Part shown: positions 1 to 11,395 of the stretch, one piece after another
Numbering within the stretch: the stretch's first letter is position 1
How the letters are laid out: each line of letters starts with the position of its first letter
Assembly: GCA_025266875.1 (NCBI GenBank)
Contig: JALLLT010000015.1
Location: forward strand, 124,001-188,000
Reading direction: 5' to 3'
Length of the DNA stretch: 64,000 nt
Source: Fennellomyces sp. T-0311
Taxonomy: Eukaryota > Mucoromycota > Mucoromycetes > Mucorales > Lichtheimiaceae
The notes under the pieces: generated by a model
The model's input: the letters and a program-made list of their open reading frames with translations, nothing else
The model's database searches: none
What the model was told of the DNA's origin: nothing
Position numbers and translations under genes: made by a program

Positions 1-831
1 TCTTTGTAGAGTACGGAAGTGATATCCATAGAAGACCATTGTTTGCCCTCCACCGATGTTAATAGATCCACCAATTGCTTCTCTCGGAGTTCGCGGTGAC
101 TGATGTATTCTTTAATCTTGCCCACACCATCTTCAATCACTGGGCCATGACCGGGATAGAGCGTTGTTGGATTGAACTCCAACAACCGGCGCAATCCTGT
201 AAGATATTCATGCAGGTCCTCAAACACAGCTGTACCGTGACCCAAAACGCAATCTGCGGTGAACAAACTCTTTTCTTCTTCTAACCAAAACGTGCAATGG
301 TCGTTGGTATGGCCAGGCGTATACACGGTCCGCAGCGTCACCGAGTCGGCGGTGAATATCTGACCATCCGTCAATGGTTCATAAGGAATATCCTCGGGAA
401 ACTGGTACTGCAGTGGTGTATGTCGGTGAGCAGCTCCTGGGAATTTGTGCACTTTGATTTCCCGCTTATTCAGCAGAGAATCGCCCAAAATGCCCTTCAA
501 GCCGCCAAAATGATCTGGGTGACTATGCGACACAATAATATCTGAAATGTATGCGTCCGGCGATATCTGCTGCAGGGATTCGCGTAAAAGTGGAATGTAT
601 TCGGGAATGCCCTCACCCGTATCGAGAAGTAACTTCTTGGCTCCGGCTCCGAGCAAGTACGTATTGGTTCCTGAATGGAGCAGCAGATCTTAACAATGTG
701 ATTTGCAAAAAGGTGAATCGCAAATGGCGCATACCTTGAAGCGTGAATTTGCCTGGGTTTAGGCCGAGAACACGCCATACTCGCTCAGAAAGACGGGCAA
801 AGGTTGGCAAGGATACGAGAGCTTCGGTCAT
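1..831 (-). CDS. LACTB2-like metallo-beta-lactamase-fold hydrolase (3' end beyond window)
   Basis: Two exons are visible: 831..735 with ATG at 831, and 670..1, which runs off the left edge. A 64-nt GT-AG intron separates them and the splice restores the frame (LQ-G-TNTYLLG). Seen: TNTYLLGAGAKKLLLDTGEG (about residues 34-53), the zinc motif HSHPDH (81-86) followed by FGGLKG, then VYTPGHTNDH and LYPGHGP. The fold orders these ligands HxHxDH, H, D, H as in glyoxalase-II-like enzymes. Known: LACTB2 relatives are zinc-dependent single-strand RNA endonucleases, often mitochondrial. Some fungal relatives act in polyketide clusters as thioesterase-like enzymes, but no polyketide synthase is visible here. 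The C-terminal tail is missing only because the window ends. Family assignment is firm; the substrate is inferred. Confidence 0.9.
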
Positions 832-1719
832 GGTTGTGCAATTGAAAGAGCGTGTATTTTTCCCATCCTGCGGACCTGACAAATTTAAATGCGTTTTTGC
901 ATCATTCCAATGGGTTTTGCCGAGTGCCGATTCAGCGTGTTGCCATAGACGCTAGGCAAAACGAAACTACCATACTTGGTATTGTGATATCCGTCCATCA
1001 ACAAGTTTGGCTTTGAGGGTCAATTAATCAATACACTATTGGTAAACGTTGGACAACAGTATCCTCGCTGGACGATATGCGCAATACCTACACAGCCATG
1101 ATAGACACTAGCGGATAACCTGTACGTGCAACCCCATCTCCATGATAACTGTGAGTTACCATGTGAATGGGGATTTCCAAGACCGAAGACGCAATCCACA
1201 AAGTTGTTGTAAATATGCCTAGTCTCACTTCCATCTTTCAATATCTCAACATTAGTGGTATGATTGTTCAATCAAACAAGCGATAGATGTCCGCATGTGC
1301 TAAAATGGCTTTATACGTAGATTTCAGCCAGTGCTTATAGCTAGATCTCCCATTGTTCATCGTATTTTCGAGTATGTTGACGGTCATGTTCCAGTTACTC
1401 TCATGGGGCAAGGGCTCGCCAGAAGATCGAGATACTCAGGTGAATTTGTAAGATAAACACGTACAGTTGGAATATTGCCCAGTGAAGTCTATCTTTCTCT
1501 ATGAGCCTGGTGTTAGTGCCGCTCCTTTAAAAAACTCGCTGGTGCGGTTGCGTTGAAAGTCAAATTCCATAAAGAGTAATATTATTGCCTCTGGTATCTG
1601 TTTACGGAATACTATATTTCTCTTAAAACATAGAGGGTCATAGTTATAAACTTCTCCGTTTCCGAGTGATTGTAAAGAACTGACTGCACAAAATGACTAG
1701 ATCAAGATTACCTGATCTA
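832..1719. other. AT-rich spacer upstream of LACTB2-like gene
   Basis: No convincing coding frame, RNA gene or repeat is seen. It holds the promoter side of the LACTB2-like gene, but no clear TATA box was found. Confidence 0.5.
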
Positions 1720-2395
1720 AATGTCGAGATCACAGACTCACGTAAATCTCACAATTTTACATGCAAAGTGGAACTGTAAATAAGTAGGTGTATTCCTTGG
1801 GTCACTGCCTTTAATTCTGATCAGAAGAAAGTGAGGAAAAGCGGAAAGAGACGAGTGAAAATGGGAGAAGACGGCCTTTAAATAGTGGGGCGTCAAAAGT
1901 TGTCCCGACCAAACCTTACTTTTTTGTTTCTCTAAGTAACCTATGTTTAAAATTGGTATACTGGTAGTCCTTGACCATGGTATTATACCTTTGAAGTATC
2001 TACGCGCAGTAGCGTGTTCTCGATTGGGGATGGCTTTCTACAGAAGAAGCCTGTAAAAACTGGTAAAGAAGTATAAAGCAGCTCCAAGTAACTCTTACGC
2101 TTTGATACTTCAAATATACAGTAAGATGCTCAATAACTACCAGTATGCCAATTTTAAACATAGGTTACTTAGGGAAACAAAAAAGTAAGGTTTGGTCGGG
2201 ACAACTTTTGACGCCCCACTATTTAAAGGCCGTCTTCTCCCATTTTTACTCGTCTCTTTCCGCTTTTCCTCACTTTCTTCTGATCAGAATTAAAGACATT
2301 GACCCAGGGAATACATCCATTATATTTGCAGTTCCATTTTGCATGTAAAATTGTGAGTTATGTGACAATCTTTGCTTTGGTCTGTATGATCTCCG
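1720..2395. mobile_element. Foldback (large inverted-repeat) element
   Basis: Two arms are near-perfect reverse complements. Left arm 1748-1968 matches right arm 2136-2357 with only scattered mismatches; for example GCATGTAAAATTGTGAG at 2341-2357 is the complement of 1748-1764. Weaker similarity continues inward (TTTGAAGTATC at about 1991 versus its complement near 2103) and outward (GAGATCA...CAGAC at about 1726 versus its complement near 2395). The loop between the arms is roughly 90-170 bp and codes for nothing recognisable. The structure is that of a foldback transposon or a long non-autonomous element, or of an inverted duplication. No clear target-site duplication was found, so mobility is inferred. 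Confidence 0.7.
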
Positions 2396-2749
2396 TTTAT
2401 GTGCCAAGATCACAACCTTCCTGATACAATATCCAGTCATGGCATAGGAAATGAAAGAGACATATTAAGTTGTTCGATTTATTAAGAGAATATGGAGGAC
2501 TCGTAATATATAGTAGTTGTCGTATTCCCTGGATGCACAGATGCCATAGGAACTCCATGGAAGCCGTCCCAAAATCACCGGCCCAAGTAGGGGGATTAAT
2601 TTTGGCTGCGGCAGGACTCAATCAAACCGTCGCTCTTTTGCATATTGTCCCCATGGCAAATCGTCACCAAGTAGAGCACTCCTGCAGTAAGTTAACAATG
2701 GCTGGCTTGGATAAATGAAACAACGTTATCAACGTGATTCGTGTATTTA

Positions 2750-3600
2750 AGAAAGAGCAAGTCGCGCGCAGCACGCGAAGTTGACCGATTCGTTGACTGT
2801 GATCAGGGTAAGCGAAGCATTGTGGTCTCTCGCTGTCAACCAGGTAACTAACTGATTCTGAACTGCTTCTCTCCCTCGCTTTCTCCGTGGGGCCGGTATG
2901 CCCCAACCCTCTCTTTCCGTGGATTCTCCGTTTAATCCAGCAGTCGACCTTGGGTCCATTGTTGACTAGGTGCTTTAGGCATCTTGGCACCGGCTGTTGG
3001 GACCGCTGTCTGTTCCCCATTGGGGCGAGCGTGCCGTGTCGGGGCCTACTTCCCATCTGCGATGACGGCGGGCTCTCCTGATGGACAAGTCGAGACCTAG
3101 AACTGACACGTGGTACCTTTTCTGAGAGATAAGGGAAAGAACCAAGGCCATCGCGAGGTTGCTGAATGTACCGTGTTCCGCTGGGTAAGAGCAGCCCGCA
3201 ACGATGCAGATGCCTCACGGAATTCCGTGGCCCGCGGCCGGGCAAGTCGTGCTCGGAATAATACTGGAGCACGACGAAACGGCTAAGAGCGCCTTACACC
3301 GCGCTAATACAAGAGGCTAAAGTGATCGTACGATCCCAGATGCTGGGTGTTGCGGATACCATCCAGTGGTAAGCGGGCTGGATCGTGTACTCTGATGCGC
3401 CTCGGACAGATGGCCGCCGTATCGTATGGAGCATTCAGATAAGTTATCACGGTAATGTGGATTTCGGATGATGGCTCACTTTTCGGACGGATTGGTAGGA
3501 ATACCGGTATGGTTATGGGTCGTCCCCGGACGACTCAAGATCTGATTTATCAGAATACCCAGAGAATGATATCAAAGATTCAAGTGCAGAAGCAAGTAAG
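2750..3600. other. GC-rich island, probably degenerate coding/transposon DNA
   Basis: Base composition changes sharply from the AT-rich flanks to GC-rich between about 2750 and 3560. Protein-like stretches occur in several frames but are broken by stops. On the plus strand, GWIVYSDAPRTDGRR (about 3377-3421) is followed, in another frame, by a run starting MWISDDGSLFGRIGR at 3455. On the minus strand an open frame of about 200 codons spans 3272-2664. None of these matches a family I recognise. Decayed transposable-element coding sequence is my best guess. Confidence 0.3.
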
Positions 3601-3783
3601 TGCTGATGCTCTCTCTGTTAATTTCCCCAAACTTATTCTTGGTTACAGACAATTAACAATTGGAAATGGAAGCGTAGTTCTTTTTGCGAACATCATATAC
3701 CTTCATGGCTGGTCCTGTATCCGAAAGCTTTCTATCTATCAAAATCAATCAACTCTCTATATTGCACCCTCTACATCTGCAAT

Positions 3784-3895
3784 CTCTTTATATATTTGCA
3801 TCCTCTACATATTTGCATCTTCTATATATTTGCATCCTCTATATATTTACACCCTCTATATATTTGCATTCGCTGTATACTTGCATTCTCTTATA
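3784..3895 (+). repeat. 17-bp minisatellite
   Basis: About six head-to-tail copies of a 17-bp unit, consensus CTCTATATATTTGCATC, with one to three differences per copy; looser copies precede it from about 3750. No spacers are present, so it is not a CRISPR array. Confidence 0.8.
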
Positions 3896-4176
3896 TTTGA
3901 AGATTTTATACGCAGACAGTTAGAAACTTATATATAAAATATATATTCATATTACAACCTAATCCATGAAATCTACGACTACGATTCTGTGGATCCATTT
4001 TGCCCAAGGTCCTTATTGGTAAGCAACTATTGCACATGTAGCTTAAATATTTACACATGTTTGATTGAAACGGGATAGTCAAGCATTGTGTAACAAACTG
4101 TTTCGTAACAGTGGTTGTTCGACATCCTGTTAAGGTGCACATGACGCAACCCTCTTTTTTTCTCTTTGACACCAAC

Positions 4177-6023
4177 CATGGATCCCGTGTATCAAGTAAT
4201 AGAGTCAGCAGTTTCACGTACTCAGGAAACTACCTCTAGTTTTTCAGAGCAGAATGACGAAAGTGATACATTTGAAATGCTACCCCTGATTCCTCAAGTG
4301 ATGGTAATTCTAAAAATTTCGAATCGCATTATATTCTGCTAAGCAACAACTGATGATGACCAGAATATATTGACAAATTAGATTCCCAAGAGGTGTCGCT
4401 GATTGGATCACTGCCTTCAATCCCTGTGAAAAGCACGAAGATATAGTCCAGAGCAACTCTAAGGGCCGTGTCAAACGATATCCAATCCAGTCGAAGTGAT
4501 AACGATAATCCCACTCCGTCATCTTGTATGTGCAGGACCATCTAAGAAACCATAGGCAAAAAATAGGACAAGGCGAAACTTGGGATACGTAGAACTAATC
4601 AAGCATGTTTGTTGTAGAGATTTCGATAGTCCTTTTTATAATTTGACAGCCGTTACCTACATCTAATCATCAAAACTTAAGCAAGGCGATGGTACCTTAC
4701 CATCCAAAGATATTGAAGCAGTAGGCCTGGATTCAGAAGCGCACGAAACAGATATACGTACGACGTATGAATAGCAAAGCTTTGCGTTCTTACTAACATC
4801 GGCAGTAGAGCGGCACTTCTGCCAGTACAAAAAATAAGTAGCAGCTGTTATACGTACTACCAAAAACTTGTATTTGCACACATCAGAGTTGTGGTGAAAC
4901 AACCACAGATAACAATAATAGAAGATATTTTCTATCGGATAGCACATATCGGCTCAGCATCATCACGAAGCGTACTTACGTAGAAACTTGTCTCACGGTT
5001 AAAGGATTACACCATATGAACGAATGTGATAAACTCAACAGGACATGGAATTGACTCCAATATAGAAGTTCAGTTATTACACTTTCGGGCAGATGTCAAA
5101 GACATCGTCAGATCCGTATGGTCAGAACAAAGGAAACGACCCTATACTTCCTTTATCCACTCAGGCAATTCTGCAAATGAAATACTATCTAAACTGCCAT
5201 CGCTGATTCAATACACAGACAGATATAACAGCAAAGGACTTTACATTTAATAAAGCACACCTGAAACTTCAAAGGTACTTTTCTAAGTTCCTTTTATTCT
5301 TTGTACCGTTTGATCCGCCTCAGTCCTTACAAAGGATGTACAAAGACGACCCTTTTCGCTAGTTACTTATACAAGCACATATGAAATCCACACTATATGG
5401 ATTTCCCATTGTTGGGTACGAACACCTATAGAGTTATGCTACTGTTGAAGGCAGGCTTATGACATTGGATGGTATGTACTATGTAGTCACTTATCGCGTT
5501 TTGTTTCCAAAGGCCATCTGACACTGCGGAGCCAGGGGATACTCGTGATCTATTTGGAAAGACCAGCAACTTGTTGCTGTATGTCCTCCAACAGTTAGTA
5601 AAAACGGCAATTCAGAATTTACATACATTGATGGTTTATATGCGCAACTGTCAAGGCACAAACTTCTGCCATACAAAATTTGTGAATGCATATCAGATAC
5701 AGGTCAAGTTAAAATTTTCTACGATCATATCTGGAACCGGCATGGCTATAGCCTTCCTCGATTCCAATAAAAATTCTCCTTGGTTCATTACCTTTGTTAA
5801 GATCAGCTTTTTTTTCAAAGCTATGCATACGTATCGCAGTATCCTCTTTGGATCGGAAGGACAGAAGGAGAAAGGAAAGTCTCACTTTTGTTCCAGGATA
5901 ACGCTTACGCGACTGGCGCATTTGACATCCAAAGGATTGTGGTATCATACTCTGCAAAGCAAACGAAGAGTTTCGTTGATTTTTTTTAATATATACGTAG
6001 GTGTAAAGGTTTGTGTATTTTGA
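4177..6023 (+). pseudogene. Decayed multi-exon gene, family not recognised
   Basis: Protein-like segments lie in order on the plus strand but are separated by stops and frame changes that introns do not fully repair. They include MDPVYQVIESAVSRTQ at 4178, EYIDKLDSQEVSLIGSLPS at about 4360, NRRYFLSDSTYRLS at about 4916, an open stretch 5026-5250 (VKDIVRSVWSEQRKRPYTS), FNKAHLKLQRYFSKFLLFF at about 5245, FTYIDGLYAQLSRHKLLPY at about 5614 and LLFQDNAYATGAFDIQR at about 5890. The consistent strand and order suggest one former gene of about 1.8 kb. It could instead be a real gene with introns I failed to place. I do not recognise the family. Confidence 0.3.
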
Positions 6024-6174
6024 TTCTGAATTTCGTAACCATGGGATTGTAACCAAAGCATGTGCTTAGATACATAAATTCAAAGAATTTTAATTGATCA
6101 CAGAAGTTTATTTAAATTGCCCTTATGTAAATTATCGCGGTATATTCGGAAACAAAAGAAATTCTATAGCTAAT

Positions 6175-7354
6175 TTACTGCTGGGCAGTTGGGTCATAGT
6201 TAGCCCAATCAGTATATCCCTGTGCACCGGTATGGTTCGTGTAGAAAGTGCTTCTATCGTAGGGGGTCAAAGGCCATCCGTTCTTCAATCGCTCCACAAG
6301 ATCAGGGTTTGATGTGTATGTGCGACCAAAGGCGATCAGATTGCCAGTCGAGTCAGCCACTTCACGAGCAAGTTCTTGTGAGTAACTGTAGCCGCCACCC
6401 GAAATGAAGGCACCAGACCATTTGGCACGGAACGGATCCAAAGAATCTTCAGTCACGGCGTGACCTGCGCCGAGCAAATCGGTACGTGGCTCGACCATGT
6501 GGATATACGCCAAGTTGGGATGCCTCTTTTGTAGCTCCTCGATAAAGTAACCCCAAGTTTCATATGGAGTATCGTCTTTCATGCCCTATTAAAGTATTCC
6601 GATAAGTATTTAAAGCAATAAATCCAACAAGATCAACTCGTACCTGAAAGCCACCAAATGGAGAAAGTCGAATCGAAGTTCGGTCTTCTCCGATTTCCTT
6701 TGAAATAGATTCAACAAGTTCCAAACCGAAACGGCTACGGTTCTCAATAGATCCACCATACTGATCGGTACGTGCGTTACTGGAGGTGTTAAGGAATTGA
6801 TCAACCAAATAACCGGTGGCGCCGTGGATTTCAATACCATCAAAACCGGCCTTGATCGCGTTCTTGGCAGCTTGTGTGTAATCCTGGGTGATACTGGCAA
6901 TCTCTTCGACTGTAAGAGCATGGGGGACTTCATAATCAATACCACCCATCATCATATCCTTTCCTGGAATTGCAATAGCTGATGGTGCAACCGGTTTGGC
7001 GTTATTGGGAAGCAGCATGGAGTATGTTGTACGGCCCTGATGCCAAAGCTGATTGTAGATGATGCCACCCTTGGCATGTACCGCGTCTGTAACCTTCTTC
7101 CATCCGGTGATTTGCTCTTCATTGTATAGGCCCGGAACGTTGGGAGTTCCACCACTAGTGGGACTGATCAAGGTCCCTTCGGTGATCAGTAGGCCGCCAT
7201 CGGTTGCGCGTTGCTCGTAGTGCTTGATAAGCAAATCAGTAGGAACACGGTTAGTGTCGGCTCTGACACGAGTCATGGGGGCCAGAACGACACGGTGTTT
7301 GAGTTGGGAGGCACCGAGCTTGATGGGTTGGAAAAGCTTGGAGGTAGTAGCCAT
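6175..7354 (-). CDS. Old Yellow Enzyme family NAD(P)H:flavin oxidoreductase
   Basis: Exons 7354..6644 and 6585..6175 are joined by a 58-nt intron in phase 0 (GGFQ-GMKDD), giving 373 aa, the usual OYE length. FMN-dependent ene-reductases of this TIM-barrel family reduce activated C=C bonds of enones using NAD(P)H. Seen: LFQPIKLGASQLKHRVVLAPMTR at the N-terminus, ITEGTLISP, YNQLWHQGR, the active-site loop EIHGATGYLVDQFL with His177 and Tyr182, RTDQYGGSIENRSRFGLE and, near the end, IAFGRTYTSNPDL for flavin phosphate binding. Oddity: the residue three after the catalytic His is Thr180, where classical OYEs have Asn and others His. The upstream in-frame extension past Met 7354 is ignored because this Met fits the family N-terminus. 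Confidence 0.95.
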
Positions 7355-8147
7355 CGAGATATAACTGTCAAATTTGAATTTGTTGATTCGCAGATTCGCC
7401 TTTCTTATATAAGCCAAGGCCCAAGGAATACAATTGGCGGATGCAATTTCACCGTATTTCTCCGTCTGCTCAATCCAAAAAAGGGAAGTCCACGCAAGGA
7501 AAAAAGGAGCCCTTACTGCGACGATTAGAAATACACACAAAAAAAGTCGATAAACTTCTTCTGAGGCTATTATACGGTTAAATATTGACAATGACCTATT
7601 TCCAGCATGGCTATCTTCGAACATGGCTATCATATGAAATGAAAAAAATACAGGCTGAATGCACTGTAAAATGGTAATTTACATATTTGACACAAGTTTT
7701 GTTTCGGCGCTCATCCCTTAATGCTCACTGATACGTTCCATCTTTTGATCTCTATTTTTCGAATGTTTTACATCGGCGTGCATCCCATAATTCTCAGTAA
7801 TACGTTTATAGGAATATGCTTTGATAGAGTACGAAACACTACTTTCAACCATATTGTACAGTGTACATAAGTTCAAGCTAAAAGTCAACTCGCATATGAT
7901 AACACTAAGTCCCAATTGACCAGGTTGATAACTCCGTGATAACATTGTGACATAGAACAATGCCCAACCGACGCCATTTGATTGGCAATGGGTGTATAAT
8001 AGTGTTCAAGACACAGTCAGTTACCTTGCTTTCTTGCATAATAAAGCTGTCAAAGTAATGATCCCCTTCATCACAGTCTTGGTAAATTGAGTCAAGCAGT
8101 TGACAACTATTGATCTTAATATAAGCGGAAACTAAAGCAACAGTGTG
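7355..8147. other. Spacer between OYE and small-protein gene
   Basis: AT-rich divergent intergenic region. No gene or repeat is recognised. Confidence 0.4.
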
Positions 8148-8154
8148 TATAAAG
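8148..8154 (+). promoter_or_regulatory. TATA box of Tyr/Arg-rich protein gene
   Basis: TATAAAG lies 59 nt before the ATG at 8213. A CT-rich leader (8160-8205) follows, as is typical for highly expressed fungal genes. Confidence 0.5.
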
Positions 8155-8212
8155 ATACATTGTCTCTTCTCTGCTGGTATTTGTCTCCCTCTCTCTCTTT
8201 TTCATTCTCTAA

Positions 8213-8585
8213 ATGTTCTATATCACAACGTACTATGATTCTACTGGTGTGCCTCGCACTCGCTTCGTTCAGGAACATCGCAATACCGGTAGGCGATGCC
8301 GACAATATTATCGATGGTATCGCAACAATCTTCACAGACCACGCTCGGTAAACATTTGTTTTTTTGTTAGTATTCATTGTATCTCGTACTGATATATTCT
8401 GTGTATAGCATTACTATAACACCTATAGGCACTACTACGGTCGCCGTCCAAACTATCGTCGTTCATACTACCACAATTACCTTGTTCGTGCTGACCATGC
8501 AACTCGTGCGCGCAATCATTACCAAAGCAGAAGCTCCAGCGCATACAGCAGCTACCGCAACGACCGGCGTTTCTACAGCGTTTAA
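8213..8585 (+). CDS. Small basic Tyr/Arg-rich protein (hypothetical)
   Basis: Two exons, 8213..8347 and 8409..8585, are joined by a 61-nt GT-AG intron in phase 0, giving 103 aa. A TATA box and pyrimidine-rich leader precede the ATG, and the frame stays open across both exons in a strongly biased composition. Tyr, Arg, His and Asn dominate, for example RRCRQYYRWYRNNLHRPRS and HYYNTYRHYYGRRPNYRRS. There is no signal peptide, membrane segment or known domain. Other frames in exon 1 are also open, so the call rests on promoter placement and the matching splice. Low-complexity Tyr/Arg-rich proteins can bind RNA or phase-separate, but that is only a suggestion here. I know of no named family. Confidence 0.55.
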
Positions 8586-11395
8586 ATAGCTTCGTCGTAC
8601 TTTGCTTTACACAACGATTCCTTCTGTCATATCATGCATCGGTGCACTTTATGTGCCCTTGCAAATATACTCGATCGATACTATCTGATATTTTGTTTTC
8701 ACGCTTTTGAATCAACTGCAGCTGCCATCCGTTTTCATTTTCAACATTCGATGGAAGTTGCTTCCTAAAATGGAATAATTATCTAATTTAAGCTTGGTAG
8801 CTGCATGAGATTTACTTTGCTGACTAAAAGTTGATTTTGCCATCCTTCTTCCACAAGATTGGGAGCAAAACGAACTGCGATTCAAACCAGAGATTATTAC
8901 ATAACCAATTGTTTTTTTTTCGTAACTACATAATACAATGATGGATGTGTTAGGTTACGCGGCCAAGCTGTCATCATTGAAATCAAGACATGCAGCAGGT
9001 AGACTTGCCAAATTACCTTTTCCATTAAGTTTATCCATTATGTGCGTGTGGTAAGTTAATATTACAATGACTACGGTTTCCATTTTGCAGTTTTGTTCAA
9101 GTTTGAGTTGTTTGTGGCGAAATCTCTGTGGGGTATAAGGAGTAAGAGACGACGGCACAGTAAATTGTTACTGCAAATAACTTCGATGGTTAAAAGTGGT
9201 TACAGCGGTTAAACATAAGTTTTTTAACCACTTGTACTGCCATTTTTAGCAACGCATACGGTTAAGAAAGCTTATGTTTAACCACTTCAAAAAGCCATTC
9301 CTCAAAATCCTCCAAAAGTTTTTTGAAGTGTGTGCATACTGCCTCCATCAACACCGACTGCTTGCTCTTGGTTGGAGGTTACTCAGTAGACCAAGCGGGA
9401 TATGCCATATGCAGGATAGAGCAAGAGAGATGTATCTTTGTTGGCAGGTTGAATAATACAGATGGGAACCGAAGCATTTGATCATTGAGATAGGAAAGCT
9501 TTGCTGATGGAGGGCCAACGTAAATTTCCTTTCTCTTTGATAAGTACACTTTTTCCTTTTAATATACTGTAGTGCTTATTGAGGAATACATGCTACAGCA
9601 GCCTTGGTACGGGTATGGTAGTGTTTTTAATGGCCTTATTCTACTCTCAAGTTTCACAAAGACACAGCTATTGGGTTTTGGAGGGTATCTTTTAGATCGT
9701 GGTACCATGCCCTGTCGTTCTACTAGGGTTATCATAGGTTGAAATCCTGTTGGGTTGCGATCACCGATGCTTGGATTAATGTGCGATTGTATCATTTACG
9801 CAATCTTACCTCTATGGCTACTGGATAACTCGTATTGAAGCGGTGGCCATATGACTTTTTCACGTGCGTAAGCAGCTCTGTTAAATAGAGAGCGGTACTG
9901 TATAGAAACTGTCACGGGTAGCATATTCCGAAAATCCCATCCTCTAAGAGACTCCGTTGTCCGTAATATTGGATACGCTCTTTGTCTTGTCGGGCAGCCA
10001 ACAATTCCACTTACCCATAAAGCATCACCGCACTAAAGTACCAAACCCAGTCGTCATCATAGAATGATGTTCAAGCTGAAGCCAACTACGTTTCAAAGGA
10101 TGTCCCGGTTACATCCAGTTCCACTCTTATCGCTACGTATCAGATATAAGCTATACGTATGCTAATCGATAGCTTGTAAACGCTTGTATTTGTGCTCCTA
10201 CTAATGTATACCGAAAGAGAGGTTGGAATTGCATGCAAATGGCGTGATTGCATGCGGACTCATCAATTAAGTACATATTGATGTAGCTTCTCTAACGCTT
10301 ACAAAGCCTTACAGATCGAGTCTATTTATTTTTGGTATGAAGATATATGCTCTCACGAGAAACATTCCCGTGTGTAATAAGTATTGTGCTTGTGTGAAAT
10401 GAGCGGAACATTTACTATTGGAGCTAATCTTGAAAAGTATGCAACCCTTCGGCCGATGGACATTTCAATATCGGATAAAATCAGTGGTCGTAATGTGGGG
10501 TTATTACCAGCGAGCGGGGTAACTAGATCTCCTCAGAAATCTGACATTTTGCTATATAGCTTGCATGACTGATCCCAATATGGAGAAAATATGCCGAACG
10601 ATATGCACTGCACTCTAATCCGACGTGCGAACTTTATCAACAGCCATCTAACATATGCTGGTATGTCATCGTATATGTAAGACGAATGACTGGCACATAT
10701 GTAAGAAAAAAAGTTGCCGTGAGTCAATAACATTTAGTACAACGTTACCATTTCCCTATTGTTTATGTCCTTCACATCTTGTGTGGGTGCGAGAAGTGAT
10801 TTTGTCATGAAAATAGACAGCGTGAGAAAGGGAAAGATTTTGAATCGGAGTAGTGTATACCCCACACGGGAAACGGTCTTTTTTTGCGTAGTTTCTATAC
10901 AATCGAATAAAAAAAATCATGTTTTCTCGTAAAGAAAAATCGAATAATCGTTTGTCAATTAACCAAGATGGGGTCCAAGTTTGGACAAGGCGTGTCTAAT
11001 GCTGATGGAACGTTATGTAATCCCGAATGAACCTTGTGCGGGTAACCGAGTATTTTCCGGAGAAAACGGAACAAGGACTTTACACTGTTTAAATAAAGCC
11101 AAAGAGTGCATACGGACCAGCCGTTCGGCTTTCAATGACTAGTCAATTCTATATGAATGGGAAGCCTTCTTTTGTACAGTGAGGGAATGCTTGATAACCA
11201 GTTGCATTTAATTAGAGTAAGTTTTTTTGTCAACAAGTGAGATTTTTCGCACGATCAGGGCCATAAAGGTGGTCGTGCACGCGTTACTAATCGAAATCGC
11301 AAAGCGACCAAGCCAACACGTTCCGCAATATTTATAGCGGATACTTGCTTCCTTTCTTTTTCTCTTTTTCTTTTTTTCTAAACCCATATATTTCG
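8586..11395. other. Long gene-poor spacer
   Basis: About 2.8 kb without a convincing gene. The only structure noted is the GGTTAA-type inverted repeat at 9205-9285. Short open frames (10384-10572, 9559-9795) lack coding character and promoter context. Confidence 0.4.
9205..9285. repeat. Short inverted repeat with nested palindromes
   Basis: Arms 9205-9230 and 9260-9285 share GGTTAAACATAAG and its complement CTTATGTTTAACC, with TTAACC/GGTTAA nested inside each arm. They could form a hairpin with a loop of about 30 nt. Function is unknown. Confidence 0.6.

Noticed and set aside
3784..3895. Regular short repeats suggestive of CRISPR
   Set aside because: The units are directly adjacent with no spacers, and the genome is eukaryotic; it is a minisatellite.
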